DNA of 64,000 nucleotides from Nostoc spongiaeforme FACHB-130 (GTDB lineage: Bacteria > Cyanobacteriota > Cyanobacteriia > Cyanobacteriales > Nostocaceae). The translations under genes and the position numbers were made by a program. Numbering within the stretch: position 1 is the stretch's first letter; every line of letters starts with the position of its first letter. The stretch lies in contig NZ_JACJTB010000001.1 of the NCBI RefSeq assembly GCF_014698475.1, forward strand, positions 186,001 to 250,000, given 5' to 3'. A model generated the notes under the pieces. That model was not told the origin of the DNA, did not search any database, and worked only from the letters and a program-made list of their open reading frames with translations. Below, in pieces: positions 47,701-57,409 of this stretch.

Positions 47701-49475
47701 TCTTAGAGGCACTACCATTAACACCCAATGGTAAGATTGACCGCAAGGCACTTCCAGCAACTGATATAGTGCGTCCAGAACTCGCAGAAACCTTTGTTGC
47801 ACCACAAACAAGTATTGAAAAGCAATTAGCTGTCCTTTGGTCAGAAGTATTAGGTTTAGAAAATATAGGCATCAACGATAACTTTTTTGAACTAGGTGGA
47901 GATTCGATTCTGAGTCTGCAAGTAGTATCTAAAGCCAACCGTTTGGGTCTGCAATTAACTCCTAAACAGATGTTTCAGTACCAAACTATTGCTCAAATAG
48001 TAACAGTAATTGGTACAAAAGATAAAATTCTAGCTGAACAAGGAGTGTTAACAGGAACGCTAGAATTGATACCCATTCAGCATTGGTTTTTTGACCAAAA
48101 GCAACCAGAACCACACCATTGGAATCAAGCAGTATGCTTAGAAAGCAAACAAAAAATTGACCCTGTAATCTTAGAGAAAAACATCCAGTTTTTAGACAAA
48201 CATCATGATGTTTTACGTTTACGTTTTAGACAGCAGGAGTTTAGTACTCAAGCACTGATTGTTAGTCCAGATCCGGCGATACCGTTGACATACTTTGATT
48301 TTGCAGCACTACCCGAAAATCAGCGATCGCCAGCAATAGCAGCAGCCACCGATCAACTGCAAGCTAGTCTAAATCTTTCACAGGGGCCATTATTCCGAGT
48401 TGCTTTGTTTAACTTGGGAGATAATCAACCTCAACGGTTGCTGTGGATTATTCACCACTTAGCCGTTGATGGTGTGTCTTGGCGAATTTTAATTGAAGAT
48501 TTGCAAACAGTTTACCAGCAAATAATTCAAGGCAAAGTAATCAATCTGCCACCCAAAACAACTTCTTATCAACAATGGTCTAGCCATCTCCAAAAATATG
48601 CACAATCTTCAGCTTTACTAGAAGAAATAGACTTCTGGTTAACAACCCAACATCAATCGGTTACGCCTATACCAAGAGATTTTGGCGATGGAGACAATCT
48701 AGAAGCAACCACATCGACTGTATCAGTATCGCTGTCCGCAGCCGAAACCCAAAGTTTGCTGCACCAAGTACCAGCAGCTTATCGGACACAAATTAATGAT
48801 GTATTGTTAACAGCACTTATACTAACTTTTAATCAGTGGACTGGAGAAAATTGTTTATTAATTGACTTGGAAGGACATGGACGAGAAGAAATTTTCGAGG
48901 ATGTGGATTTATCGAGAACGGTGGGTTGGTTCACCACGATTTTTCCTGTACATTTAAATTTGGAAAATAGCCAAGATTTAGGCAAAGCTTTGCAGTCAAT
49001 TAAAGAGCAACTAAGAGCCATTCCGAATCGAGGTATTGGCTATGGATTACTGCGTTATCTGAGTCAAAATCAAGAACTAGCCGCACAGTTTTCTGCCTCA
49101 AAGGCTGAAGTTATTTTTAACTATTTAGGACAGTTTGATCGCATTTTAGCCGAATCATCTTTATTTAGTTTCGCGCCAGAATCGGTTGGTGCTACTCACA
49201 GTGGGCGAAATCAACGAACTCACTTACTAGAAATTAATGCTGGGATTTATCAGGGACATCTGGAAATAAGTTGGTCTTACAGTAGCAAGTTGCATCGACA
49301 AACCACAATTGAGAAACTAGCAGAAAACTTGATTGAGGTAGTGCGATCGCTAATTGCTCACTGCGAGTCTGTTGATGCAGGTGGATTTACCCCTGCTGAT
49401 TTCGCTGAGTTTCAGCAAAGCCAATGGAATCAAAGTGATCTTGATGCCATTACAGCAGCTATAGGAGATATTTGA
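44760..49475 (+). CDS. NRPS module C-A(Ser)-PCP-E
   Basis: About 1571 residues from the ATG at 44760; an in-frame TTG at 44736 is less likely. An N-terminal docking helix ('RRSHLSPAKQAILEKRLRG') precedes C (about 50-490, 'HHIICDGLS'), A (510-1010), PCP ('LGGDSILSLQ', ~1046) and E (about 1095-1560). The pocket D-V-W-H-I-S-L-I-D-K is the classical Ser code. The E domain has 'HHLAVDGVSWRIL' and 'EGHGRE', so it looks active: the product carries D-Ser. The PCP is of the GGDS type that goes with E domains. It receives the ketide chain from the PKS and passes it to the next, DCL-type condensation domain. Confidence 0.93.
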   Translation: MDSKNHEIIQRRSHLSPAKQAILEKRLRGERHVSNQKTTIPRCTERSSIPLSAPQQRLWVLQQLEPQSYVYNEFVSIKLTGNLNLAILEKSFNEIINRHESLRTSFTTIDEQPVQVIHPSVTIKLPVVNLSHLPPALQNAEVERLTHEIAQAPFNLAVCPLLRVMLLQTQEQEYLLLLTIHHIICDGLSIQVLNQELAVIYKAFSAEQPCPLSELPIQYADYSIWQLQQLQAERATTQLSYWQQQLANASTTLSLPTDHPRPPVQTFNGTTRNFQLSSDLSQGLRSLSKQQGVTLFMTLLAAFQAQLYRYTNQEDICLGSPIANRNHADIEGLIGFFVNTLVLRTDISGNPSFRELLKRVRDVCVGAYAHADLPFEQLVGELQPERNLSHTPLFQVTFAFQEDTKKDLVLPGLTLQWLQNHNGTAKFDLSLYVVDSRPEIWGWWEYNTDLFDAATIERMVGHFTNLLQDIITFPEKRLSELSLLTEIELQTLLVKWNQTATDYDLDKCIHELFEQQVAKTPNAVAVEFANQQLTYQQLNTKANQLAHYLRSLGVKPEVLVGICVERSLNMIIGLLAILKAGGAYIPLDPSYPQERLAEMLKDSQPGVLLTQQDLLASLPNHKVQVICLDSDWEQIAHESTENPVTNITVDHLAYVIYTSGSTGKPKGAMNSHRGVCNRLLWMQDTYQLTSADAVLQKTPFSFDVSVWEFFWTLITGARLVVAQPEGHRDPHYLVNLIIQQQITTLHFVPSMLQVFLEVEDLEKCQSLVRVITSGEALPAQLQQRFFNRLDVQLHNLYGPTEAAIDVTFWQCQKDSFTSQNTVPIGQPIANIQIYILDPHLNPVPIGVTGEVYLGGVGVGRGYFNRPELTAEKFLPNPFSQQGERLYKTGDLARCLPNGEIEYIGRIDNQVKIRGFRIELGEIEAIISQYPTVRETVVVVSQESKIIAYLVPQTQQTLAIPELRNFLESKLPNYMVPAAFVILEALPLTPNGKIDRKALPATDIVRPELAETFVAPQTSIEKQLAVLWSEVLGLENIGINDNFFELGGDSILSLQVVSKANRLGLQLTPKQMFQYQTIAQIVTVIGTKDKILAEQGVLTGTLELIPIQHWFFDQKQPEPHHWNQAVCLESKQKIDPVILEKNIQFLDKHHDVLRLRFRQQEFSTQALIVSPDPAIPLTYFDFAALPENQRSPAIAAATDQLQASLNLSQGPLFRVALFNLGDNQPQRLLWIIHHLAVDGVSWRILIEDLQTVYQQIIQGKVINLPPKTTSYQQWSSHLQKYAQSSALLEEIDFWLTTQHQSVTPIPRDFGDGDNLEATTSTVSVSLSAAETQSLLHQVPAAYRTQINDVLLTALILTFNQWTGENCLLIDLEGHGREEIFEDVDLSRTVGWFTTIFPVHLNLENSQDLGKALQSIKEQLRAIPNRGIGYGLLRYLSQNQELAAQFSASKAEVIFNYLGQFDRILAESSLFSFAPESVGATHSGRNQRTHLLEINAGIYQGHLEISWSYSSKLHRQTTIEKLAENLIEVVRSLIAHCESVDAGGFTPADFAEFQQSQWNQSDLDAITAAIGDI

Positions 49476-49476
49476 T

Positions 49477-52400
49477 ATGGGTGTGAAAAATAAAAACATT
49501 GAAGATTTTTATCCCCTCTCGCCCATGCAGCAAGGTATTCTGTTCCACAGTCTTGCTACTCCTCAGTCTGGGGTCTATTTTGAACAATTTAGCTGGAATC
49601 TCCAAGGAAAGCTGAATGCTACCTTATTCCATCGTGCATGGCAATATGTTGTAGAACGACATGCAATTTTGAGAACCTGCTTTGTTTGGGAAGGCTTAAA
49701 AGAACCAGTACAAATTGTACATCGACAAGTAAATCTACCGTGGCAAGAGTATGATTGGCAGCATCTCTCTTCGGAAGCACAACAACAAGAATTAGAATTG
49801 TTTTTCCAAAGCGATCGCTCTTGTGGTTTTAATCTCAAGCAAGCACCATTGATGCGCTTCACACTAATTCAACTGTCGCCGACTGCCTATAACTTTACCT
49901 GGAGTCATCACCATCTGTTGTTAGATGGCTGGTCTTTAGCGACAGTTTTTCAAGAAGTCCTGTCTTGTTACAAGGCTTTTAGCCACGAGCGACAGGTGTA
50001 CTTGGAAAATATTCGCCCTTATCGAGATTATATTGTCTGGCTACAGCAACAAAATTTATCTGAGGCTGAAACTTTTTGGCGACAGACGCTGCAAGGTTTT
50101 ACCACTCCCACACAGCTATCAGTGAGTCCAGGAAATGGCTTACTGACTCCAACAGATAGCTATCACGAGGCAGAATTAAAGCTGTCTGTAGCTGCAACCG
50201 CCGCATTAAAATCTCTAGCAAAGCAATATCAGCTAACGCTGAATACTCTAGTACAAGGAGCTTGGGCTTTGCTATTGAGCCGTTATAGCGGTCAAGAAGA
50301 CGTAGTGTTTGGGGCAGTAACTTCTGGTCGTCCTCCGACTTTAGCGCAAGCCGAGTCTATGGTAGGGCTATTTATCAACACAGTACCAATTCGAGTCCAA
50401 ATATCTCCCGAAGGATTGCTTGTACCTTGGCTGTTAAAAAGCCAAGACCAACTAATTGAGGCAAGTCAATACGAGTATTGTCCGTTAGTCAAAGTCCAAG
50501 GATGGAGTGAAGTTCCTAAAGGTTTATCTTTATTCGAGAGTATAGTCATTTTTGAGAACTATGCTATGGATGCGTCTGTACGGCAAAGGGACATAAATTT
50601 AGATATCAAAGATGTTCATAGCTTTGAAAAGACTAATTATCCCATTGCCCTGACCGTGATTCCAGGTGACGAGTTGTGGCTCAAGATTACTAGCGGCGAT
50701 CGCTTTGATGGTGACACGATTCACCGGATGCTAGGACATTTGCAGACTTTACTAGCAGGTATGGTCAACAATCCACAGCAAAGCCTAGGTGAGTTGTCGC
50801 TGTTAACAGAATTGGAACGACATCAGTTGCTAGTGGAGTGGAATAATACTCAAGTTCAGTATCCCCAACAGCAATGTCTTCATGAATTATTTCAAGCGCA
50901 AGTCGAGAAAACACCAGATGCAGTAGCAGTTGTATTTAAAGATGAGCAACTAACTTACCGCGAACTCAACACCAAAGCTAATCAATTAGCAAATTACTTA
51001 CAAACTTTTGGCGTAAAACCAGAAGTATTAGTAGGGATTTATGTAGAGCGATCGCTATTGATGGTCATTGGGTTATTAGCCATCCTCAAAGCTGGTGGTG
51101 CATACATACCCCTAGACCCTAGCTATCCCCAAGAACGCTTGGCTTATATGCTAGAAGATGCTCAACCAAAGGTTTTATTAACCCAACAGAAATTAGTTAC
51201 CACGCTACCAAATCAGTCAGCGCAGGTTATTTGTTTGGATAGTGATTGGGAATTAATTAGCGATCGCCACAGCGCAAATCCCATCACTCACATTACAGAA
51301 GATCATCTCGCCTACATCATCTATACTTCTGGTTCCACCGGAAAACCAAAGGGTGCAATGAACACCCATCGCGGCATCTGTAATCGCTTACTGTGGATGC
51401 AGGATGCTTATCAACTCACCGCCGCCGATCGAGTTTTACAGAAAACGCCCTTTAGTTTTGATGTCTCAGTTTGGGAATTTTTCTGGCCTTTGATTACTGG
51501 GGCGCGGTTAGTCATCGCTCAACCAGAAGGACATAAAGATCCCAACTATCTAGTTAACTTGATTATCCAGCAGCAAATTACAACCCTGCATTTTGTACCA
51601 TCCATGCTGCAAGTTTTTCTCGAAGCAGCAGCAGTCGAAAAATGTCAGTCTTTGGTGCGGGTAATCGCCAGTGGAGAAGCATTACCAGTTGAACTGCAAC
51701 AACGCTTTTTTCAGCGACTTGATGCCCAATTACATAATCTTTATGGCCCAACAGAAGCGGCTGTCGATGTCACCTTTTGGCAATGCCAAAATCATTTAAA
51801 CAACCAAAAGACAGTACCTATTGGTCGCCCAATTGCCAATATTCAAATTTATCTCCTTGATAAATATCTTCATCCTGTGCCTGTGGGTGTACCAGGGGAA
51901 GTTTATATTGGCGGTGTAGGTGTTGGTCGGGGTTATTTAAACCGTCCTGAATTAACCGCCGAGAAATTTATTCCCAATCCCTTCACTACCACAGCCAGTC
52001 GTCTTTACAAAACAGGTGATTTAGCCCGTTATCTTCCTAACGGAGAAATAGAATATATTGGTCGGATTGACTATCAAGTGAAACTGCGGGGTTTCCGCAT
52101 TGAACTAGGAGAAATAGAAGCAGCGATCGCTCAATATCCCGGAGTACGAGAAACTGTAGTGGTGGTTAATGCACAACGAATAGTTGCCTATCTAGTTCCG
52201 CAAGCAGCCCAAACATTAAGCATTTCAGAGCTACGTAGTTTTTTAGAATCAAAATTACCCAGCTACATGATTCCCGTGGCTTTTGTTTTATTAGAAGCAT
52301 TGCCCCTGACTGCGAATGGTAAAGTTGACCGCCGAGCTTTACCTACACCTGATACAAACCGCCCCGAATTAGCTGATGCTTATCAACCACCGCAAACTGA

Positions 52401-52725
52401 AGTTGAACAAACTATTGCCCAAATTTGGCAAACGGTCTTGCAATTAGAAAATGTGGGGATTCATGATAATTTCTTTGAACTTGGTGGTCATTCATTGCTG
52501 TTGGTGCAAGTGCATAGCAAATTACGTGAATTATTTACTAAAAATTTAGCGGTTCTTGATTTATTTAGATATCCCACAATTAATTCTTTAGCTAATTATT
52601 TAACGCAGGTTGAGCCGGAAAAAATAACTGCTGAGATTTCAGAGGTTGTTATTGAGAAAGTTGCCGATGGCAAGGCTCAACAAAGAAAACGTTTACAAAA
52701 AATTAAGTCTATTCAAAATATTTAA
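49477..52725 (+). CDS. NRPS module C-A(Ser)-PCP
   Basis: 1082 residues: C (1-440), A (460-960), PCP (980-1045). The C domain opens 'IEDFYPLSPMQQGILFHSL' and has 'HHHLLLDGWS', the DCL type that accepts a D-residue from an E domain, matching the D-Ser module before it. The pocket reads D-V-W-H-I-S-L-V-D-K, predicted Ser. The A domain is nearly the same as in the preceding module, so one was copied from the other. The PCP ('LGGHSLLLVQ') and a basic tail ('AQQRKRLQKIKSIQNI') resemble those of the other NRPSs that hand over to a PKS. Starts one base after the previous stop. Confidence 0.93.
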   Translation: MGVKNKNIEDFYPLSPMQQGILFHSLATPQSGVYFEQFSWNLQGKLNATLFHRAWQYVVERHAILRTCFVWEGLKEPVQIVHRQVNLPWQEYDWQHLSSEAQQQELELFFQSDRSCGFNLKQAPLMRFTLIQLSPTAYNFTWSHHHLLLDGWSLATVFQEVLSCYKAFSHERQVYLENIRPYRDYIVWLQQQNLSEAETFWRQTLQGFTTPTQLSVSPGNGLLTPTDSYHEAELKLSVAATAALKSLAKQYQLTLNTLVQGAWALLLSRYSGQEDVVFGAVTSGRPPTLAQAESMVGLFINTVPIRVQISPEGLLVPWLLKSQDQLIEASQYEYCPLVKVQGWSEVPKGLSLFESIVIFENYAMDASVRQRDINLDIKDVHSFEKTNYPIALTVIPGDELWLKITSGDRFDGDTIHRMLGHLQTLLAGMVNNPQQSLGELSLLTELERHQLLVEWNNTQVQYPQQQCLHELFQAQVEKTPDAVAVVFKDEQLTYRELNTKANQLANYLQTFGVKPEVLVGIYVERSLLMVIGLLAILKAGGAYIPLDPSYPQERLAYMLEDAQPKVLLTQQKLVTTLPNQSAQVICLDSDWELISDRHSANPITHITEDHLAYIIYTSGSTGKPKGAMNTHRGICNRLLWMQDAYQLTAADRVLQKTPFSFDVSVWEFFWPLITGARLVIAQPEGHKDPNYLVNLIIQQQITTLHFVPSMLQVFLEAAAVEKCQSLVRVIASGEALPVELQQRFFQRLDAQLHNLYGPTEAAVDVTFWQCQNHLNNQKTVPIGRPIANIQIYLLDKYLHPVPVGVPGEVYIGGVGVGRGYLNRPELTAEKFIPNPFTTTASRLYKTGDLARYLPNGEIEYIGRIDYQVKLRGFRIELGEIEAAIAQYPGVRETVVVVNAQRIVAYLVPQAAQTLSISELRSFLESKLPSYMIPVAFVLLEALPLTANGKVDRRALPTPDTNRPELADAYQPPQTEVEQTIAQIWQTVLQLENVGIHDNFFELGGHSLLLVQVHSKLRELFTKNLAVLDLFRYPTINSLANYLTQVEPEKITAEISEVVIEKVADGKAQQRKRLQKIKSIQNI

Positions 52726-52754
52726 TACCAGTCATGTATGAAGAAGAATTTTAA

Positions 52755-52832
52755 GAAACGAACCGCAAAGGGCGCAAAGGACACGAAGGAAAGAGAGTTT
52801 TAGAGAGTTAGGAAAAGAGATTTTTAGAGAGT
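52755..52832 (+). repeat. Interspersed repeat (AACGAACCGCAAAG... type)
   Basis: A tract of AACCGCAAAGGGCGCAAAGG followed by AGAGAGTTTTAGAGAGTT in the 140-base spacer before the second PKS gene. The same repeat lies at 63857-63920 after the last NRPS gene. It is related to the tract inside the element at 6680-6814. Such short repeats are abundant in Nostoc genomes and are not coding. Confidence 0.7.
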
Positions 52833-52866
52833 TATTGTGTGATTAATTTTTTTACTATTTAAAATT

Positions 52867-55800
52867 ATGGGTATTAGTACATCATTAAATGGATCAGAAA
52901 TAGCAATTATCGGCTTATCGGGGCGATTTCCGGGAGCCAAAGATATTGATGAGTTTTGGCAAAATCTTCAGCAAGGCAAGGAAACAATTGCATTTTTTAC
53001 TGACGAAGAACTCTTGGCAGCCGGAATAAATTCATCTTTATTAAATGACCCTAATTATGTTAAAGCCCAAGCAATCTTGGAAGACGCAGAATATTTTGAT
53101 GCCGAGTTTTTTGGTTTTAATCCTAGAGAAGCTACAATTACTGATCCTCAACACCGAGTATTTCTTGAATGTGCTTGGTCAGCCTTAGAAAATGCCGGAT
53201 ATGATTCTCAAAATTATCCAGGTGCGATTGGTGTTTATGCTGGTTCTGGAATGAACACCTACTTACTAAATATTTATTTAAATCAAAATCTTATTGGTGC
53301 TGTTGATCCACAGCAACTTATGTTAGCTGGGAATAAAGATTTTTTAACTACTCGTGTTTCTTACAAACTCAACTTAGAAGGGCCTAGTTACGCCGTCCAA
53401 ACAGCTTGTTCAACTTCATTGGTAGCAGTTCACTTGGCTTGTCAAAGCTTACTCAATGGTGAGTGTGATATGGCTTTGGCTGGTGGTGTTGCCATCAATG
53501 CTGACAGAAAAGCAGGATATTTATATACAGAAGGAGGGATATTGTCTCCTGATGGGCATTGCCGTGCTTTTGATGCTGATGCTCAGGGATCTGTAGGTGG
53601 TGAGGGTGTGGGAATTGTGGTGTTGAAGCGATTGGAAGATGCGTTGAGCGATCGCGATACAATTCATGCCATTATCAAAGGTTCAGCAATTAATAATGAT
53701 GGGGCGTTCAAAGTCAGCTACACAGCACCCCGCATCGATACCCAAGCTAAGGTGATTAAAACTGCCCAAATCGTCGCGGAAGTCGAAGCAGAAACTATCA
53801 CCTACATTGAAACTCACGGTACAGCTACCGCTTTAGGCGACCCCATTGAAATCACCGCCCTCACCCAAGCTTTCCGCAGCAGCACCCAAAAAACAAATTT
53901 CTGTGCCATTGGTTCTGTCAAAACCAACGTTGGACATTTAGACACAGCCGCAGGTGTGACGGGGTTAATCAAAACTGTCCTCGCCCTGAAGCACAAACAA
54001 ATACCCCCAAGTTTGCATTATTCTGCTCCGAACCCTGAAATTGACTTTGCCAATAGTCCTTTCTATGTCAATACCAAACTTGTAGAATGGCAAACCAATC
54101 ATCTTCCCCGGCGTGCGGGAGTTAGTTCTTTTGGGTTGGGGGGAACTAATGCCCATGTAATTTTGGAAGAAGCGCCAGTGTGGGAAGGGGACAGGGAGCA
54201 GGGGAGAAAGTATCAATTGTTGCTTCTATCTACCAAAACAGCATCAGCACTAGAAAAAGCAACCACAAATTTAGCTGATTATTTGCAAGCACATCCTGAT
54301 TTAAATCTGGCAGATGTGGCTTACACATTGCTCTTTGGACGCAGAACTTTTGACTATCGGCATGCGGTGGTGTGTCGAGATATTGCCGATGCACTCAAGG
54401 CGCTGCAAAATTCCCCGCCAGTCGCCCACAAAACTCAACCACGTCCAGTTGCTTTTATGTTTTCTGGGCTGGGAACTCATTACGTTGATATGGCTTTGGA
54501 ACTTTACCAAACTGAGTCAACATTTCGCGGCTGTGTGGATGAATGTTGTGAACTGCTTCAGCCCCTGCTGGGTTTGGATTTGCGAGATGTTTTATATCCC
54601 AACCGAAATCATCAAAATGGTAAGCAGCAAACCCAAACAGGTCTAGATTTGCGGAAAATGCTGGGGCGGGGTGAGCCATCAACCGATGTCGCTACGCAAA
54701 AACTCAACCAAACTGTGTTGACGCAACCAGCCATGTTTGTAATTGAATATGCGTTGGCTCAGTTGTGGATATCTTGGGGAATTCGCCCGACGGCGATGAT
54801 TGGTTACAGCATTGGTGAATATGTCGTCGCCACTTTGGCTGAGGTTTTGTCTTTAACAGATGCTTTAACCTTAGTCGCCAGAAGGGCGCAGATGATTGAC
54901 GAGTTACCAGCAGGGGCAATGCTGGCTGTGCCGCTTTCCGAGGCTGAGATACAGCCATTGTTGAATGAGAAAATTTCCCTGTCGGCAATTAACGGCGAAT
55001 CATTATGTGTGGTTGCAGGTTTCCCCGATGCCGTTGCAGAATTAGAACAAAAATTGAGCGATCGCGGTTTAATAGGTAAGCGGTTACAAACTTCCCATGC
55101 TTTTCATTCTGTAATGATGGAAGCGATCGCAGCAACTTTTCACAATTTAGTTAATCAATTTAGCCTCAAATCCCCCAAAATTCCTTATATTTCTAACGTC
55201 ACCGGCACTTGGATTACTGCCGAACAAGCCACAGACCCAACCTACTGGGTACAGCACCTTTGTCAAACAGTGCGCTTTGCCGATGGAGTCCAACAATTAT
55301 CACAAAAAGATCATCCGATTTTATTAGAGGTCGGCCCTGGTCAAGCATTAATTAGTTTTGCATCCCAATGTCTCGATAAATCCTTGATGTTTCCCAGCTT
55401 GCGTTATGCCTACGAGCAGCAGTCAGATGTCGCCTATTTATTAAATACATTGGGTCGTCTGTGGCAAGCTGGGGTTACTGTAGATTGGTCAAGTTTTTAT
55501 ACCGATGCGCCACAACAGAGGATTCCTTTACCAACCTATCCATTTGAACGTCAGCGTTACTGGGTTGATGCCCATCCAACAGCTAATTTGGTTTTGCGTT
55601 GCGCCCCTGGAGAAACACAAAACACAATAGAAGAATTAAGTCAAGAGGCTCAAACTGCACCAAAAACCAGTATCACTGGCTATGTCAGACCAAATTTAGA
55701 TAATGATTATGTCGCCCCTAGAACGGAAGTAGAACAAATCATTGCCAATATCTGGCAAGAACTCCTGGGTATTGCTTCCGTAGGTGTAGAAGATAGCTTT

Positions 55801-57393
55801 TTTGAGTTGGGTGGAGATTCCGTACTAGGGATTCAAGTCAGCGCCAGAGCCAATAAAGCCGGGTTTCGACTCACACCCCAGCAATTATTTGAACATCAAA
55901 CGATCGCCAAATTAGCACAGGTAATCACTAAAACCCAAGTTGTCCAAGCTGAACAAGGTGTAATTACAGGTTCAGTCCCCCTGACTCCGGCTCAACACCA
56001 GTTCTTTGCCTTGAATCAACCAGAAATTCATCACTGGAACCAAGCGGTGTTGTTAGAGGTAGTGAAACCTCTGAATTTAGATATTTTAGAGCAAACCTTA
56101 AAGCAACTATTAATACATCACGATGCCCTGCGTCTGCGGTTTACCCGTTCTGAGTCGGGATGGGAACAGGTCAACGCCGCACCTGAAGAATATGTCCCGT
56201 TGACATATATTGATTTGTCAGCTTTGTCATCCACCGCCCAACAATCAGCTTTAGAAGTAGCCGCCGCCCAAATTCAAGCCAGTTTGAATTTAACCACAGG
56301 GCCAATTGTCCGCTTTGCCTTGTTTGATATGGGTGTGCAGCAAAACAGCCGCTTATTAATTGTGATTCACCACTTGGGGACTGATCCTGGTTCTTGGCGC
56401 ATTTTATTAGAGGATCTCCAGACTGGTTATCAGCAGTTGAGTCAAGGACAGCTTATTCAACTCCCCGAAAAGACAACTTCTTATCAGCAGTGGTCGTTGC
56501 GTCTCCAAAAATATGCAGCATCCGAACAGTTACAACAACAGCAACAACACTGGTTAAGTGGACGTTATCAGCAAGTTGCCACTTTACCCTTAGACTATCC
56601 TGACGGTATTAACACTGTAGCTTCCGAAGCGCAAGTTATCTCAGTTGCGTTGAATGAAAGCGAAACTCAACTGCTGCTTCAGGAAGTTCCGGGAGTGTAT
56701 CGGATGAATACACAAGAAGTTTTGCTGACTGCACTGGTACAAGCTTTTAAACAATGGACAAAGCAAAACTTACTCCTAATTAATCTTGATGAAAATGGAC
56801 GGGAAGTGAGTACAGGTGGAATTGATGATGTCGATATCTCCAGAACAGTGGGGTGGATTACGACTACTTACCCTGTGCTGTTAGATTTAGACAAAACAGT
56901 TACTCCTGGGGATGCACTCAAAGCCGTGAAAGAACAAGTGCGTCATGCTTCGAGTAATGGTATTGACTACGGAGTGTTACGCTACCTCAGCCCTGACCCG
57001 ATAGTAATTGAAAAATTCCAGTCTCTTCCCCAAGCTGAGGTAATGTTTCTCTACCTTGGTCAACTGAGTAAAAGTTTGCCGCAAGATTCCTTATTTAAAT
57101 GGACAGAAGAAGCACTCGGTTCAACAGCCAGTCCAAAAGCAATTCGCCCTTATCTCTTTCAAATTAATGCGGCAATTACTGAAGGCAAATTGCAACTATA
57201 TTTCAACTACAGCCGGAATATTCATCGACCCCAGACAGTCGAAAAATTATCGCACAATTTTATTCAAGCCCTCAAATCTTTGATCAGCCATTGTCAGTCT
57301 CCTGAAGCTGGAGACTATACCCCCTCTGATTTTGCGGCTGCAAATATCAATCAAGAAAATTTAAGTAAATTGTTAGCTCAAATCAGTCAATAA
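52867..57393 (+). CDS. PKS module KS-AT-PCP fused to an epimerization domain
   Basis: 1508 residues: KS (10-430, 'VQTACSTSL', 'ETHGTAT', 'KTNVGHL'), AT (about 520-860, 'GYSIGEY', 'SHAFHSV', malonyl-type), no KR, carrier domain (945-1022, 'LGGDSVLGIQ') and an NRPS-type epimerization domain (1030-1495). The carrier is the GGDS type normally paired with E domains in NRPSs, so PCP-E came as a unit. The E domain has 'HHLGTDPGSWRIL' instead of HHxxxDGVSWRIL and 'DENGRE' instead of EGHGRE, so both catalytic motifs are altered (the His pair stays, the Glu is replaced by Asp). It may be inactive or act on another substrate, such as an acidic alpha-carbon of the beta-keto thioester. The KS-AT linker holds REQGRK, again from a GGGAGCA repeat. 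Confidence 0.9.
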   Translation: MGISTSLNGSEIAIIGLSGRFPGAKDIDEFWQNLQQGKETIAFFTDEELLAAGINSSLLNDPNYVKAQAILEDAEYFDAEFFGFNPREATITDPQHRVFLECAWSALENAGYDSQNYPGAIGVYAGSGMNTYLLNIYLNQNLIGAVDPQQLMLAGNKDFLTTRVSYKLNLEGPSYAVQTACSTSLVAVHLACQSLLNGECDMALAGGVAINADRKAGYLYTEGGILSPDGHCRAFDADAQGSVGGEGVGIVVLKRLEDALSDRDTIHAIIKGSAINNDGAFKVSYTAPRIDTQAKVIKTAQIVAEVEAETITYIETHGTATALGDPIEITALTQAFRSSTQKTNFCAIGSVKTNVGHLDTAAGVTGLIKTVLALKHKQIPPSLHYSAPNPEIDFANSPFYVNTKLVEWQTNHLPRRAGVSSFGLGGTNAHVILEEAPVWEGDREQGRKYQLLLLSTKTASALEKATTNLADYLQAHPDLNLADVAYTLLFGRRTFDYRHAVVCRDIADALKALQNSPPVAHKTQPRPVAFMFSGLGTHYVDMALELYQTESTFRGCVDECCELLQPLLGLDLRDVLYPNRNHQNGKQQTQTGLDLRKMLGRGEPSTDVATQKLNQTVLTQPAMFVIEYALAQLWISWGIRPTAMIGYSIGEYVVATLAEVLSLTDALTLVARRAQMIDELPAGAMLAVPLSEAEIQPLLNEKISLSAINGESLCVVAGFPDAVAELEQKLSDRGLIGKRLQTSHAFHSVMMEAIAATFHNLVNQFSLKSPKIPYISNVTGTWITAEQATDPTYWVQHLCQTVRFADGVQQLSQKDHPILLEVGPGQALISFASQCLDKSLMFPSLRYAYEQQSDVAYLLNTLGRLWQAGVTVDWSSFYTDAPQQRIPLPTYPFERQRYWVDAHPTANLVLRCAPGETQNTIEELSQEAQTAPKTSITGYVRPNLDNDYVAPRTEVEQIIANIWQELLGIASVGVEDSFFELGGDSVLGIQVSARANKAGFRLTPQQLFEHQTIAKLAQVITKTQVVQAEQGVITGSVPLTPAQHQFFALNQPEIHHWNQAVLLEVVKPLNLDILEQTLKQLLIHHDALRLRFTRSESGWEQVNAAPEEYVPLTYIDLSALSSTAQQSALEVAAAQIQASLNLTTGPIVRFALFDMGVQQNSRLLIVIHHLGTDPGSWRILLEDLQTGYQQLSQGQLIQLPEKTTSYQQWSLRLQKYAASEQLQQQQQHWLSGRYQQVATLPLDYPDGINTVASEAQVISVALNESETQLLLQEVPGVYRMNTQEVLLTALVQAFKQWTKQNLLLINLDENGREVSTGGIDDVDISRTVGWITTTYPVLLDLDKTVTPGDALKAVKEQVRHASSNGIDYGVLRYLSPDPIVIEKFQSLPQAEVMFLYLGQLSKSLPQDSLFKWTEEALGSTASPKAIRPYLFQINAAITEGKLQLYFNYSRNIHRPQTVEKLSHNFIQALKSLISHCQSPEAGDYTPSDFAAANINQENLSKLLAQISQ

Positions 57394-57409
57394 GCAGGAG
57401 AATTTTCTC

